Source of the DNA: Ryuthela nishihirai
Lineage: Eukaryota; Arthropoda; Arachnida; Araneae; Heptathelidae
NCBI GenBank assembly: GCA_038380435.1
Contig: JAWZYU010000009.1
Coordinates: forward strand, 61,595,901 to 61,659,900
DNA length: 64,000 nt
Reading direction: 5' to 3'
A program made the position numbers and the translations under genes. Numbering within the stretch: position 1 is the first letter of the stretch; each line of letters opens with the position of its first letter. Below are positions 10,702 through 21,368 of this stretch, piece by piece. The notes beneath the pieces were generated by a model. It did not search any database. It saw nothing but the letters and a program-made list of their open reading frames with translations, and was not told where the DNA came from.

Positions 10702-11311
10702 ACTGTTCATATGCCAAAGGAGAGGTCCATTATGCTAAAAGAAAGTGTGTAAGAAAATTTACGCTGTGCTAAAGAAGGAAAGTGCAAGAAATTTAGAAAT
10801 TTCCGTGATTCTGTGTAAGTGATTCTCTGAAAGTAAGGAAACTGTAATAAGTTCAGGAGGCTAAGCCGCATCAAGGTCAGGTTCTATATAATGCAATTTT
10901 CCAGAGTCTTTTCCCAGTCATCATCGAGATCTTTGCTGAGGTTCTCTGTGCCAAGTTCATCATTGTGGAAGAGGTTCCTCATTTTCTAAGGAGACTCCAG
11001 GTACATCAGGCAAGTGAGCAGAGCCGATCTACATGGGAAGAAAATTTCTGTGGTTTTTCTGTCTTTTTTTATTTTTATACTAGTTTGAGTTGCCAATGAT
11101 GCTTAGGAGTTGCGATAGAACCAAGGGTGGAAAAGGGTGGAACTGAGCAGGACGAGAGATTTGATTTAACCAGACACATTGAGGCTGGAAAAAGTGATAA
11201 AGTTACCGAAATTGATAGGATTGATAGCAATTTTGGGGTAGAACAGGGTACTAATGGATGGATTCGAATCCGGTCGAAATGATTGATTCAAATGCGACAT
11301 CAGTCTAAGAG

Positions 11312-12400
11312 ATGGAATATGAGATGATGAAATGGCGAAGAGAAAAAGAGGAAAAGGATAGGGAAGAAAGAAATTTTGAGATGCAATATAGAAGAGAGAA
11401 GGAAAAAAGAGATAGGAAATATAAAAGAGAGAAGGAAGAAAGAGATAAGGAAATAGAACTTAGACAGATACAGAAAAAGGGAGATTAAGTATAGAAAGAG
11501 TAAATAACAGTAGCCGAGGAAGTCAAAGTTCAGTGAATTCGGGAGATGTAAAATTAAGAAGATTTCAAATAATTCTAAACCCTAATAATTATCCCTTACC
11601 GAAAAAGGGGTAGGAACTACCAGCTTATACGAAAAAGGGGGAGGAACTACCAGACAATAGGTAAATTGCTCAAACAGTATGATATAACGGATAACTTGCA
11701 AGGAGTGTTAGTATATCCTGGGCTAGGAGTGAGAGTGCGAAACATTTTTATTCTGCTGAGTGATGAGGAAATCAAAACTATGAAAAAATTTAATCTGCTG
11801 TTTTGAAAGACAACAAATTGATTCCGTTGGAGTACAAAAGTAAATTCGATTCTATATTTAAGTTCTCTACTGAAACGTGTACTCAGTTTTCATCTCGAAT
11901 GAAGAGCATTTGATTTATTACTGAAGAGTCAGGAAGTGGATGATTTCCAAAAATAAAAAGGTTTGATGTTAGCATACAAAATTGAATATATATTACCACC
12001 AGATGCGAAAAATCATATCATGTTGCAGAGAATGGGTCGTGGAAAAATTGCCACGAGATTGATGAAATTGCAGAAAACTTCCTGCAGGCCCAAAGAACAT
12101 GCAAGGTTTATTCTCATGAAAAAACTTAAATCGGAAAATAGAGAAAACAGATTTGGCCAATCAGCTATAAAATTAAATTTTAATCAAATTAATTTAGGAC
12201 AAAATTAGAATCCGCAAAACAAATTGGCAGAAAACAAAAGTAATGATTTAAAAGAAAACGGAGTGAGAGCTTTTCTTCCAGAGCATATTTATGTGTAACC
12301 AGAAGGGACATTTTGCCAAGGAATGTAGCAAGAATACAAAAGTGGCCAGAACGTTTAATGTAAACACTCACGAGTTGGAGCCCGCAGAGGGGATTAGGGT
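11312..12400 (+). pseudogene. Degraded gag of the LTR element
   Basis: A Lys/Glu/Arg-rich stretch begins at 11312 (MEYEMMKWRREKEEKDREER) and runs about 58 codons to a stop near 11487. It looks like the charged coiled-coil seen before the capsid domain in some gypsy elements. Capsid-like coding follows in several frames: KLLKQYDITDNL near 11640, and the frame at 11963-12208 starting MMLAYKIEYILPP. A CCHC zinc knuckle is recognisable at 12286-12327 (pattern CxxCxxKGHFAKEC), but single-base changes put its first Cys in another frame. Many stops make gag dead. The capsid label is inferred from position. Confidence 0.65.
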
Positions 12401-12548
12401 CATTATTACAAAAGTTGTCACCAATTTATGACATTGGAATCAGAAGCAAGATTGGAAGGCTGCAATTCAGAAAAGCGGAAATGCAGAAATCCTTGTCGAT
12501 GCATAGAGCCTTTAACGACAGTTTGCATTCAGTGTTAAGATAAAATGT

Positions 12549-12837
12549 TTAATGCTATTGGGAATTGGGGGGCTAAAATTTCTGTCATAAAAAGTTATTT
12601 AATTCCAGAGAAATATAAGAAGTCGGAGGCGAAGATTTTACTAGTTTATGATTTCAGAGGACGATTGGAGGCTCCATTAATCACGGTCCCTCTTAAACGG
12701 GCTATTGATGGAAGTCAGGCAGGAATATATGGAAGAAAATGTGAAATTTTGTGTGTGATGGTTGATGAATTGAATGCTGATATGTTAATCGCTCTGAATT
12801 GTGTTGCTTCCCTAGAGACGTTGCCCTTAAAATGTTA
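12549..12837 (+). pseudogene. Retropepsin-like aspartic protease, inactive
   Basis: The frame reads AIGNWGAKISVIKSYLIPEK, where a retropepsin would have a D-S/T-G-A active-site motif followed by ISVI. Here the catalytic Asp-Ser is Asn-Trp, so it cannot cleave. The later AGIYGRKCEILCVMVDEL and ADMLIALNCVASLE fit the C-terminal half of the fold. It follows gag and the zinc knuckle, as in gypsy elements. Confidence 0.65.
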
Positions 12838-13182
12838 AGGATAAGGTTAAATTTGAAGTACATAACGAGAAAAGTTGTAGCAATGATGCATATAGTGCGA
12901 TTAAATTTAAGGTGGAGAAGAATGTTCCTAAATTTACTGAAGAAAATATTTCTCTAGATGATAAGGGTGAAATATTGTGCAATGTATCTGATAAAGAGAA
13001 AGTTGATAGAAAGGGTATTAATATCAGAGAAAGAGGTTTAGAGTTTAGTGATTTAATTGATAGCAAAGTAAATAATAATGTAGATAATGATAAAATTAAA
13101 TGTTAGAAAAATGAGGATAATATAGATTTAGATAGTCAGTTACCTAGTAGAGTTGTTGATTATTGTACAGTAATTAACAAGT

Positions 13183-13373
13183 GCCATGCCGTGGCCGAGT
13201 GGTTAGCTCGCGTGGCTACTGATCAAAGGAACTTGGGTTTGAGTCCCGGGTAAGGCATGGATGTTTGTGTTGTTTTTCTGCTGAGGTCCTGCAATCTTCA
13301 CAGACCTACTATGGCATATAAATGTCAAACCTCCGTGGCAAGCAGCTGCTTGAGGGGGTATTTATTTTTTATT
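13183..13373 (+). repeat. SINE-B, full length, inside the LTR element
   Basis: This is the best preserved head of the family: GCCATGCCGTGGCCGAGTGG through GAGTCCCGGGTAAGGCATGG. The 5' GCCATGC and 3' GCATGG still form an acceptor-like stem. The tail AGCAGCTGCTTGAGGGGG is followed by T-rich DNA. Flanks AGTAATTAACAAG and ATTAATTAAAAAG may be a worn target-site duplication. Confidence 0.9.
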
Positions 13374-15057
13374 ATATTAATTAAAAAGTATAATAAAATT
13401 AATTGTGAAGTGTAAAATTAATGTATGAGCAAGTACATGTTTAGGTAATAAAGGTGATATTGGTTGTGAAAGCGATGATCATAGCAAAATAGAATTGACG
13501 ACTAAAAATCACGATGAGATGTTGTAAAGAATAAGAATAGTATTGGAACTGCGGTTGTCTGTCTAGTAGTATATTTTTAATTAAATCCGATTCTCGCAAT
13601 AATTTTCAGATAGAAGCATTGGGTCAATCTGAGGTTAAAAATAGAATTTGATATGGTGACTGATGTGGTAAAGAATCATAATCAAGTAGGTAGAATAAAT
13701 GATCCTGATGAAAAGTGGGATCTTCCAATAGTAAGGAAATGTAATTTGGAAAGTAGGAGTAAATTTCAGTTGGATAAAGTGTCTGAAGGTGACGCTAAAA
13801 ATAAATATCAAGCAGACAAGGACCCTAATGCTAAAATAAAGATTAATGTCTGTATTAAAAAGGCGGAAGAAATTAGCCAAGTAATCCCAGATAAGAACCA
13901 GATAGGTGATAGATATAATTCTGAGGTAACAGATAGAGTACACATGTTAGATAAAGATAAATCAGAGAAAGTTAAAGTTAATGAAAAGTGAGAATCTAAC
14001 TGAGAACTTATGTAAGATCCGAAATGTAAATATCCAGGAATTTGATTTTAAATATAAGGACAAAGTAATATGGAGGATTATTTAAATAGTAGTGATATTG
14101 GGACAATGCTAGAGGGGAGATGTGAAAGATCTTTAGATAGACATGATCTTAAGGAAGTAGATTCTATGATTATTGATAGAGAGAAAGTTTTAAAATTTCG
14201 GTTAAGTGTGTCGAAAATATGAAAAGAAAAGAGAGGAGAATTTGTCTAAATGACCGAAGTAATGACACTAAGATTAGAGGAAGATTTAGCCAAGATGCTG
14301 ATCCAGCAGAAAATGTTCTGACGTTCATAGAGTCATTGGAGAAATGTTTGTTAAAGTTAGAAGAAAGTACGGAAGTAGACTTAAGTGGTCATTAACTATT
14401 GATAAAGAATATTAATAGTAGTCATAATTTGGTGTTAACAAGGACTATGCAAAAAAAATGTTTCTGGATTAAAGGATCGTGTCTCGTTTGAGAAGAATAT
14501 CTCATTAAAATACAGAATCTAAGTAAAAAATAAGGATAGAAGATTTATTAAGAAAGTGTCGGAAGACAAAGTAAACAAGTCCGTAGGGAAACAGACGCTA
14601 AGGAAATTTAAAAAGAATTAGAATTTTGAGTTCATAATAAAGTGGAAGAATTGCAAAATGAAAGATAAAGCGCAAGGAATAACATATAATTATTCCGGAA
14701 GTAACCGATTTACATATGCCAATAAACTAAACAGGAGGATTTTGGATGTGTCATCGTCCTCAGTATAAGGACATCAAAAGAAGTTTAAATGTGCAAGCAT
14801 CTCTAACTGATTGGAGTTGACCCTATCCAACAGCACTCTGTCGTTAAGCAAACTCCTGGGGTTGTTAGTGATTAGGTTGTGGAGTGCAATGAAAGGGGTT
14901 GACATGGCAACTCAAAGGGGTGTGAAACTGAAAAGGGATGGAATCCGACCCACTAATGGGAAGATGCTCTGTTCAAACGAAGGTCATCGAATCTATGGAC
15001 ATTCAAAGAAGTGAATTCCAGTTAATTATTTCTGAGAGACAGTGACGTTTGGTGCAC

Positions 15058-15114
15058 TCCAAGTAAACTTACTCGACAGTCTGCATTCCAAGCAAACTAA
15101 CTCGACAGTCTGCG
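15058..15114 (+). repeat. Two-copy tandem repeat near the LTR boundary
   Basis: Units of about 28 bp, TCCAAG(T/C)AAACT(T/A)ACTC plus GACAGTCTGC, occur twice in tandem about 110 bp before the 3' LTR. Confidence 0.7.
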
Positions 15115-15224
15115 AGTGAGGACATTATTCACTGACAAGCTTTGTGTCATTAACATTAGAGTGACACAATAGCATATTTTTATCGCAAGGTGATAGCAGG
15201 TCAAAATTTTCTTAACGGGGTGAG

Positions 15225-16079
15225 AGTCATGTCCTTCTAATTAATTTATTTTTTTTATCTATTATTGTATTTTTTTTTTGCTATTTTTATTGTTGTAAAT
15301 ATATATCTGTATTAAGCGCATTTGTGAAAGTGATGATGTGGGGATGTGACTCATGAACTGTTGTTTGGGTATATGCTGGCTGACTTGCGTATGCTCACAG
15401 GATGGAAGGTACTTTTATGGCTAGCCGTGGGTGCGAATGCTAGCGCAGGTGACAAGCATGGCAATAATAAACAACAGTCTGAGCTTCACTCTCAAACTGG
15501 AAGGACGTTTGAACATGTTTTGAGGGACATTGCTTTTGCTCAAAACAAAACCGTTAGGGAGAGGATTCAGTTCTGTGTGAACTAAGATACCGTTCTGTGT
15601 GAAAACCAGGGTTCAGTTGTGTGTGAACCAGGTTGTAGGCAAGAATTGAATATCCTTTCGCCGAGTTTGAGGCCTGTAAAGAGAATCTGTGAAGTACAGT
15701 TTTCCAACTCATTTTATGAAGGTTTGCAGTAGCAAAGCAGGAAAGGCCCACGGAATCGATCGCATTCCCAGCAAGTAATTGTATATAAATATAAATATAC
15801 TGTGTCATCCATATACTACTGTTGTGCTTGAATTGTTGGACATATTTCTACACATTGCTTGGTACAGCAAGCCTGAGGCATATGTCGGTAAGGATGTAAC
15901 AACCGCGAACCTGTGATTTCATCTAAGTAAGGGTGAAGGTAATTAAGGGACTAGTTAATCTCCTCTGCTAATGAGCGAAATTTATGTCGTTTAGCCCAGC
16001 ACAACATTCGGTGCAGTTCAGTCTGCAGCAAAAGTAATTATATATGACGAAGTAAGAATCTGCATCCCTCACCACCACA
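15225..16079 (+). repeat. 3' LTR
   Basis: It aligns with 9860-10677 along its length, from AGTCATGTCCTTCTAATT to the end TCACCACCACA. The first base is A where the 5' LTR has T, a point change in the TG end. A purine-leaning run (AACGGGGTGAG) lies just upstream as a possible polypurine tract. An extra T-rich expansion lies at 15245-15285. Confidence 0.85.
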
Positions 16080-16157
16080 CCTGGGTTCGAACTTTGAACC
16101 GGTATAAAGCATAAATGCTTGTATTGACTTTCTGATATTATCTCACCTTCCTCACAG
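16080..16157 (+). repeat. SINE-B, 3' part, split by LTR element
   Basis: It starts CCTGGGTTCGAAC, continuing the SINE-B B box interrupted at 9859, then GGTATAAAGCATAAATGC and a degraded TTTCTGATATTATCTCACC segment. The first five bases repeat the end of the upstream piece (the LTR target-site duplication). Confidence 0.88.
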
Positions 16158-16255
16158 GGGAAGGAAGTGTCTCAGTCATCAGCGTGCCAAGCTCGTAATC
16201 TGAAGTTCATTGGTTCGAGCTAAGCTGGGCCAGCATTGAGATATTTCTCGAAACT
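16158..16255 (+). repeat. SINE-A head only
   Basis: GGGGAAGGAAGTGTCTCAGTC, GTGCCAAGCTCGTAATCTG and GGTTCGAGCTAAGCTGGGCC give a diverged tRNA-like head, which ends at TGAGATATTTCTCG. Confidence 0.8.
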
Positions 16256-16259
16256 TTAA

Positions 16260-17395
16260 TAACTTTAATTACGAAACTTAATAAATTTATTTTCTTTCCT
16301 TATTATTTTGTACTTAAACATATGCAATAAAAATGTAAGAAATATAATTTTTTTTCTTTTCCTTTTTTCATCCTCCCTTTCAATTATTGGCTCACAGAAA
16401 ACATAATAATTTTATCCGGCCCCGAAGTCTATAAAATTATGCACTTCTGCTATAAACGCTTATTTTTAACGTTTGGGAGCTTTGAATGTCATTTTCAATC
16501 TACATACCATGTAAGTGTCTGATCACTTTTCCTAATATCGTTAACTTCTAAAATTCGTCATTTTACTCTGGTAAAGTTTACAGTAATATGTAATTGAAAA
16601 GTCAGAGTATTAAAACTAAGTAAACGCACATAAAAATTCATTTCTTAAACTTCATGGTTTCGTAAATCAGTCAGAAAGAGGCTACAACGTGAAAGAACTG
16701 AATGCTCAACGATTAACAAAAAACAATTCCTTCCACCACGATAATGAAAGAAATCATTGCTACTAATGTAAACCTCTTAACTATCGTACTCTAAACTGTA
16801 CCTTTAAATTTATAGGATATATAGATCGATAGCAAAAACTACTTTAAACGTTTGATTTAGTGTCCTTATAAGATGGAAATAAAAACCTTCTGGATAATTT
16901 AAAATTGTGAATCATAACATTTCATTAGTTCCTATGCAATCCAAAAAGAATTTCTCAATTATCTTTTAAAACAAAAAACATTGTATTTTCTCAGTCCATG
17001 AGAGAAAAAATGACAATTAATTGTTACTAATATAAATCTCATGACTATATTCTACACCCAAACTTTTTAAATTATAATTTTTTATTTGATGATATATATT
17101 TAATTTGATAATATATTTTATTGAATTTTTTATAAATACATCGTTTCCAAGCTGCAAATTTTTCATTTTGCAATTCTCAATCTTTTCCAACGTTAGAAGG
17201 CGCAACTGAAACTTCCGGAGAATTCGGAAACTGCGAAACGTTAATATTTCAACAATACCTATCTGTAATACCATAAAAAAATCTATTGAAACAAAACGGT
17301 TGAATTATACAGACGGCAGAGAGACAGATGACGAAGCGAAAATATTATATCATTTAAATATTAATAATAGTAGAGTTTATTAATACTTTTCTTGT
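16260..17395. other. AT-rich spacer with a repeat D copy
   Basis: No gene is recognised. The stretch 16890-17275 shares the antisense D signature with 39500-39790 (ATAACATTTCATTAGT.CCTAT, then a GTTAGAAGGCGCAA block). The minus frame at 17017-17274 has no motif. Confidence 0.5.
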
Positions 17396-17399
17396 AAAA

Positions 17400-17620
17400 T
17401 GTATTACCTTCGGCATTTTTGTTGGCTCATTTTTCAGTGTCGACTCTTTTTCGTAGCATAATGCTGTGACAGTTGCTTTCAGCGAATCTGTATTGATGGC
17501 GTTTATGTTTTCGGCATTTTGTCGTAACGAAATTTTTCCAGTATGCGTTTCTACTGTCGGCGAACTGTACAGTCAGCGTTTTTGTCGTTGGCATTTTTCA
17601 GACGGCATTTCGCCGTGATA
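17400..17620. repeat. Degenerate array of GGC(A/G)TTTTTGT-like units (G)
   Basis: GGCATTTTTGTTGGC, GGCATTTTGTCG, GCGTTTTTGTCGTTGGC, GCATTTTTCAGACGG and GGCATTTCGCCG recur at short spacing. It is the reverse complement of the pattern at 6840-7090. Confidence 0.5.
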
Positions 17621-17626
17621 CCGTTT

Positions 17627-18290
17627 GTGGGGGGGGGGGGGGATAGCTCTATCAGGAGAGCGCCAAACTCGTAATCTGCAGTTCCCAGGTTAGAGTCTCA
17701 CATGGCCAATGTTGATACCGGTTTTGACTAATGTTTTGTCCGGGCGGTTTTGACCAATGTTTGACCAATGTTGTCATGACCAATGTTTATCCGGGCGTAT
17801 GAAGTTCGACCTGGGTTCGAACTTCATACGCCCGGATAAGGCATGAATTTTATATGTGGTTTTTCTGCTGATGTCTCATTATTCATTTATGATCCATTAT
17901 TCATTTGATAATAATGATTACTCATTATTCATTATGTCATAATTCATATTACTCATAATGAATAATTACTCATTATTCATTATGTCCATTATTCATTTGC
18001 TGATCTCCGTAAAATTCCCCGTCCTGCCCTCGGTCAGTAGGAGACACCAATGAGTTTGAAGATGCTGCCGTCCGTTGGATAGAACGTTAATCCGTGGCTC
18101 GTGTGCGGGAGAGCCATACCCTGTACACGTTAAAGAACACGCTGGATGGCCTTGATGGGTGGTTACCATCTGTCTAACAGCTGTCCAGTGGATCCCCTCC
18201 TCAGTCTTCTCTGAGCCCTCGAGTTCCTTGTGATCTGGCCATTTAGCCCATTGTCTACAAAATAGTGCCGCTCAGAGGTAAAACAAGCCA
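17627..18290 (+). repeat. SINE-A interrupted by SINE-B piece and AT repeats
   Basis: The head (17627-17715) begins with a 12-base or longer G run, then GGATAGCTCTATCAGG and CAAACTCGTAATCTGCAG. The body resumes at 18001 (TGATCTCCGTAAAATTCCCC) and runs to CTCAGAGGTAAAACAAGCC. The 285-bp insert holds GACCAATGTTT repeats, a hairpin, a SINE-B piece (17810-17875) and TCATTATTCAT-type simple repeats. Confidence 0.85.
17787..17839. repeat. Perfect 23-bp inverted repeat
   Basis: The arm TTATCCGGGCGTATGAAG plus TTCGA is repeated exactly as its reverse complement after a 7-base loop (CCTGGGT). The loop and right arm belong to a SINE-B B-box region, so the left arm looks like a fold-back copy of it. Confidence 0.9.
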
Positions 18291-18459
18291 AAATCCTAGC
18301 TGTTTTATTGTTCTATATAAGCCAATCACTTAATTTCCGCGTTTCCCAGGTTTAACACAACTTGGGGTTTTCTTTGATGCTATGTGAACAATATCATGTG
18401 CTCTAATCCTGTTACTGATTTTCCGTACATGAGCAACAGGGTCTAAGGTAACTTACTAT

Positions 18460-18552
18460 ATTCCGGCAGATATGCTTCAACGAACATGGATTGAAATTGA
18501 TTATCGATTAGAAATTGTTCGTTTAACAAATGGCGTTCACGCTGTTGCGTGA
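18460..18552 (+). pseudogene. C-terminal scrap of a mariner-type transposase
   Basis: A 30-codon frame ends at a stop: IPADMLQRTWIEIDYRLEIV followed by RLTNGVHAVA. It resembles the C-terminus of Tc3/mariner-like transposases, which often reads ...W.E.DYR.D..R.T.G.H.E and then stops. Nothing recognisable lies upstream. CACCCTGTGT near 18645 could be the remains of an element end. Confidence 0.5.
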
Positions 18553-18639
18553 AAAACTCTATTGACTGTGTAACAACAATCAATAGAAAGATATGTTCAA
18601 GAATTATTGGTGATTAATTATTTTGTGACACAGTTCCGT

Positions 18640-20010
18640 GTACACCCTGTGTAGCATCTTTTAGTCATTTTTACAGGAAAAAATATAATTTTCTGAAGAA
18701 TGTTACCACTTATCTGACCTAAGTGATTCAGAAGTTAGATAAATTTGACACGCTACTAATGATAATTTCAGGTACAATAACCCACACTCAATTTATCGTA
18801 TTACTCGAATCGAATTGAAGAATGAAAAAATATTCTCGTAAGTTTTAGTATTCTTGAAATAAAGCTTTTCTAAAATGAATAAATTTTTTTTTTTACTTTT
18901 CTCTAGAGTGGAAATCAACTCTATATTTAACAGAGCCACTTAGTATTTCGTTGAGACACACGCAAGAATGTTTGTAAAAGAGCAAAAAGCATTTTTATTT
19001 AGGATGAATCAGGGCCCGCTTAAGATTTCAGGGGACCCTAATCACAGTGTGCTTGCGGGGTCCCCAGCAGGGTATCCCCGAAGTTTTGTAATCTTATTCA
19101 GACTCCCAAATGCAGTTGTCTCGTGATATTACACAGTTCTCTACTCTTTTACGTTATAGCAAATGATTGAGATTATTCTAAACCAAATCAGTCTGAACAG
19201 ATTTTATATTTTAATTAGGGCTTGTAGTTGAAAAAAAAGGGCCAAAAATTGAAAAAACGACCTATAGATTTTGGGGATCTTAGGAATAACGGCTCCTGGG
19301 CGTAGTCGATAATAAGAGCCTGTGATGAATATTAGTCACTGCTTTTTGGTTAAGTTAAGAAAACTAATTTTCACTCAATTCTTTTAGTTTGTTCACAATA
19401 TCATCTGCAATTATGAGACAACGATTAAGAAAAATATAAACTTTAAGAAAAATGTTAGTTTAAATAATTACGTAAATTTATTTCAAATGTAGTTACGCAA
19501 ATGAGAACTTTAAATTATTTTTAAAAAGTTACAGATTTTACAATATAATAATTTAATTTCTTTTCATTTTTAACAAAATATAAGATACTGATTCTCTTAG
19601 TGAACAATCTCGAAACTTACAGTAAGATCAACTAACTCGATAGAAATTGAAAATGAGCGGCAGTTAAAAGATTAAAGTGAACATTATTAAATCAATTTTA
19701 AAAAAATGTTTAAAAATACTAATAATTGCAGAGGCTATTGAAAATTGGTTCAGCTCAGAGAAATTCATCACCTCTAGAAATTCTCATTGCAGAGGCTATT
19801 GAAAATTCATCAGCTCAGAGAAATTTGAACTTAATAATAAATAAATTCTACTCGATTTTTGTCCCTAATTTATCTGACAACAAATACCAAATAAAAGTTA
19901 ACTACACATAAACGTTTTGTTTTAATGTGCTTAGGGGTTTGCATAGTTTATGCTTTTTAGAATTTTGCGAATCTGATTCGCTAAAGTTTTAAAACAACCT
20001 GTATAAAGTT
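18640..20010. other. AT-rich spacer with small repeats
   Basis: At 19008-19330 a GC-richer patch starts CAGGGCCCGCTTAAG and ends GGGCGTAGTCGATAATAAG plus AGCCTG, resembling decayed hAT-like ends. At 19728-19830 the string GCAGAGGCTATTGAAAATT occurs twice, 61 bp apart, each followed by CAGCTCAGAGAAATT. No gene was seen. Confidence 0.5.
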
Positions 20011-20017
20011 TAAATGT

Positions 20018-20092
20018 ACTGCTCACAAAAATTAGGGGATATTTCATCGCTTCATATTCATTTTGAAATATCCCCTAATTTTTGTGAGCAGT
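20018..20092. mobile_element. Tiny palindromic MITE, 29-bp perfect arms
   Basis: ACTGCTCACAAAAATTAGGG plus GATATTTCA is repeated exactly in reverse complement after an 18-bp loop. CTGCTCACAAAAATTAGGGG after a TA looks like a Tc1/mariner-type terminal repeat. It is best read as two element ends left after near-total internal deletion. Confidence 0.75.
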
Positions 20093-20530
20093 GTATATAT
20101 TAGTTTACAGCTGTTTTTTTTTTCGAAACCCTCCCACCTTAAAAGGCTGTAAAAGTCATTAAATACTATTTCGAATAATAATATCGAATAATGCATCGAA
20201 TTGCTGATTAATTTTGTTTCTTACATGCATAACGTTTGGAGACTTACGAATATTTTTCGAAACTTACAGTAGATGTTATGTATTTCGTCATATAACAGCT
20301 ACCTACAGTAGATGTTATATGGTTTAGTTTGTAATGCTATTTCCGTTCGTACCTTCCAGCCACTTATAACTCAGTTTCTAAATGGAAGGTAAATGTTAAT
20401 ATTTCTAGATTAAATAAAAAAAGTAACTCTGTTTTCTCTTTTTAACTCGTAGAGAAATCACAAAGGTTGGAAGAGCCAAGAATAAAATTGGTAACCAATA
20501 AGTGTCAGTGAATACAGAGCAACACACTTC

Positions 20531-20855
20531 ATGTTCGCTGTATTTTCTTTTAGACTGGGAGTATTATTCGTGACGGCAAATGAAATTCTGGTCTACTCAA
20601 TAACTTCTCCTTCCGATCAGAAATCAGCACGTCCACGTTACAATGCAACGCATAGTCTGCCATTATATACTTTGAGTATAGAGGAGGCACATTCGCGAAG
20701 TCATCTCGCTGGACGCTACCAGCCACCAGCTGGCCGTCTTTGTGCATCATGCTGTCACCTAAGGCCACAATTACTGCCGAAACTCGTGTTCGGCACAAGC
20801 TGTTATTAGAGATCTGGATGAACACGGACGCACCTATGTACCAGTACTCACACAC
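20531..20855. other. GC-richer island, open on both strands
   Basis: Open frames run 20531-20809 (plus) and 20550-20855 (minus, including KDGQLVAGSVQRDDFANVPP). I recognise neither protein. Composition differs from the AT-rich surroundings and fits either an old transposon or an exon-like remnant. No splice sites could be paired with confidence. Confidence 0.3.
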
Positions 20856-21169
20856 TCACACATTAGTTGTCTAACACTCCAACGCACAAATAACCTGGCT
20901 ACCCAGGATGATATTCGTTTTACTTCCTGGTTTGGTCGGAATCCAATATCTTCTATTCTTAATGCTGCTTGCAACTGTATCTTTCTCCATCTGCTACTTT
21001 TATAACATTCTCAGTCAGTCCGAGTCTACAAATTGTTAGACAGTGCTAATAATTACTTTTCTTTAACTTTTTAACTTATCAATGAATACAATAGTTTTTT
21101 TTTCAAAATGTTATTATCGTTCAAAAATACTTTATAGCTTCTTCTATGTCCCTATCTAGAAAATAAACT

Positions 21170-21368
21170 GAGGAAGAGGCTAAGACACTGGATTTCCAAA
21201 GCAGTGTAACATTTCTCCCTTAGTTTTACAAGTTTTTAAAACATTTTTTGAAAAATTCATGAAAAATAAATAAGTTTAATATTAATTTTATGCCTCTATT
21301 GCCCTTACTAGCATTCTGAAAGGAGGAGCCATATCCCCCTTGACCCTCCCACACACATCAGGCCCTGG
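21170..21368 (+). repeat. Family C copy
   Basis: Family core in order: AAGACACTGGATTT, TTTTTAAAACATTTTTTGAA, ATAAATAAGTTTAATA, CCTCTATTGCCCTTACTAGC, ATTCTGAAAGGAGGAGCC, CCCCCTTGACCCTCCC, ending ATCAGGCCCTGG. Confidence 0.65.

Larger units (their letters stand above)
12838..15224 (+). other. Lys/Asp/Asn-rich region where pol would be
   Basis: Between protease and 3' LTR lie open stretches rich in Lys, Asp, Asn and Glu: 12912-13106 (VEKNVPKFTEENISLDDKGE) and 13653-13991 (VTDVVKNHNQVGRINDPDEK). Further pieces lie at 14240-14390. No reverse-transcriptase YxDD, RNase H or integrase HHCC/DDE motif is visible in any frame. The region is either an unusual extra ORF of a non-autonomous element or AT-driven decay. 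Its base composition (A-rich sense strand) matches the gag part. Confidence 0.5.
9860..16079 (+). mobile_element. Defective gypsy-type LTR retrotransposon
   Basis: This is a complete insertion by structure: two LTRs in the same orientation (TG...CA ends), a primer binding site after the 5' LTR, and a 5-bp duplication CCTGG at 9855-9859 and 16080-16084. Internal DNA is about 4.5 kb, with a degraded gag, zinc knuckle and aspartic protease. I find no reverse transcriptase, RNase H or integrase motif, so it is either non-autonomous or has lost pol. The LTRs differ at many positions, so the insertion is not recent. A SINE-B copy (13183-13373) later landed inside. The Ty3/gypsy assignment is inferred from the gag-protease layout and the primer site. 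Confidence 0.88.

Noticed and set aside
13183..13260. A functional tRNA-Ser-like gene
   Set aside because: It is the head of SINE-B, followed by the family body. The anticodon stem has mismatches.
17875..18000. CRISPR-like array of ATTCATTA repeats
   Set aside because: AT-rich simple repeat with irregular spacing and no distinct spacers, in a eukaryotic context.
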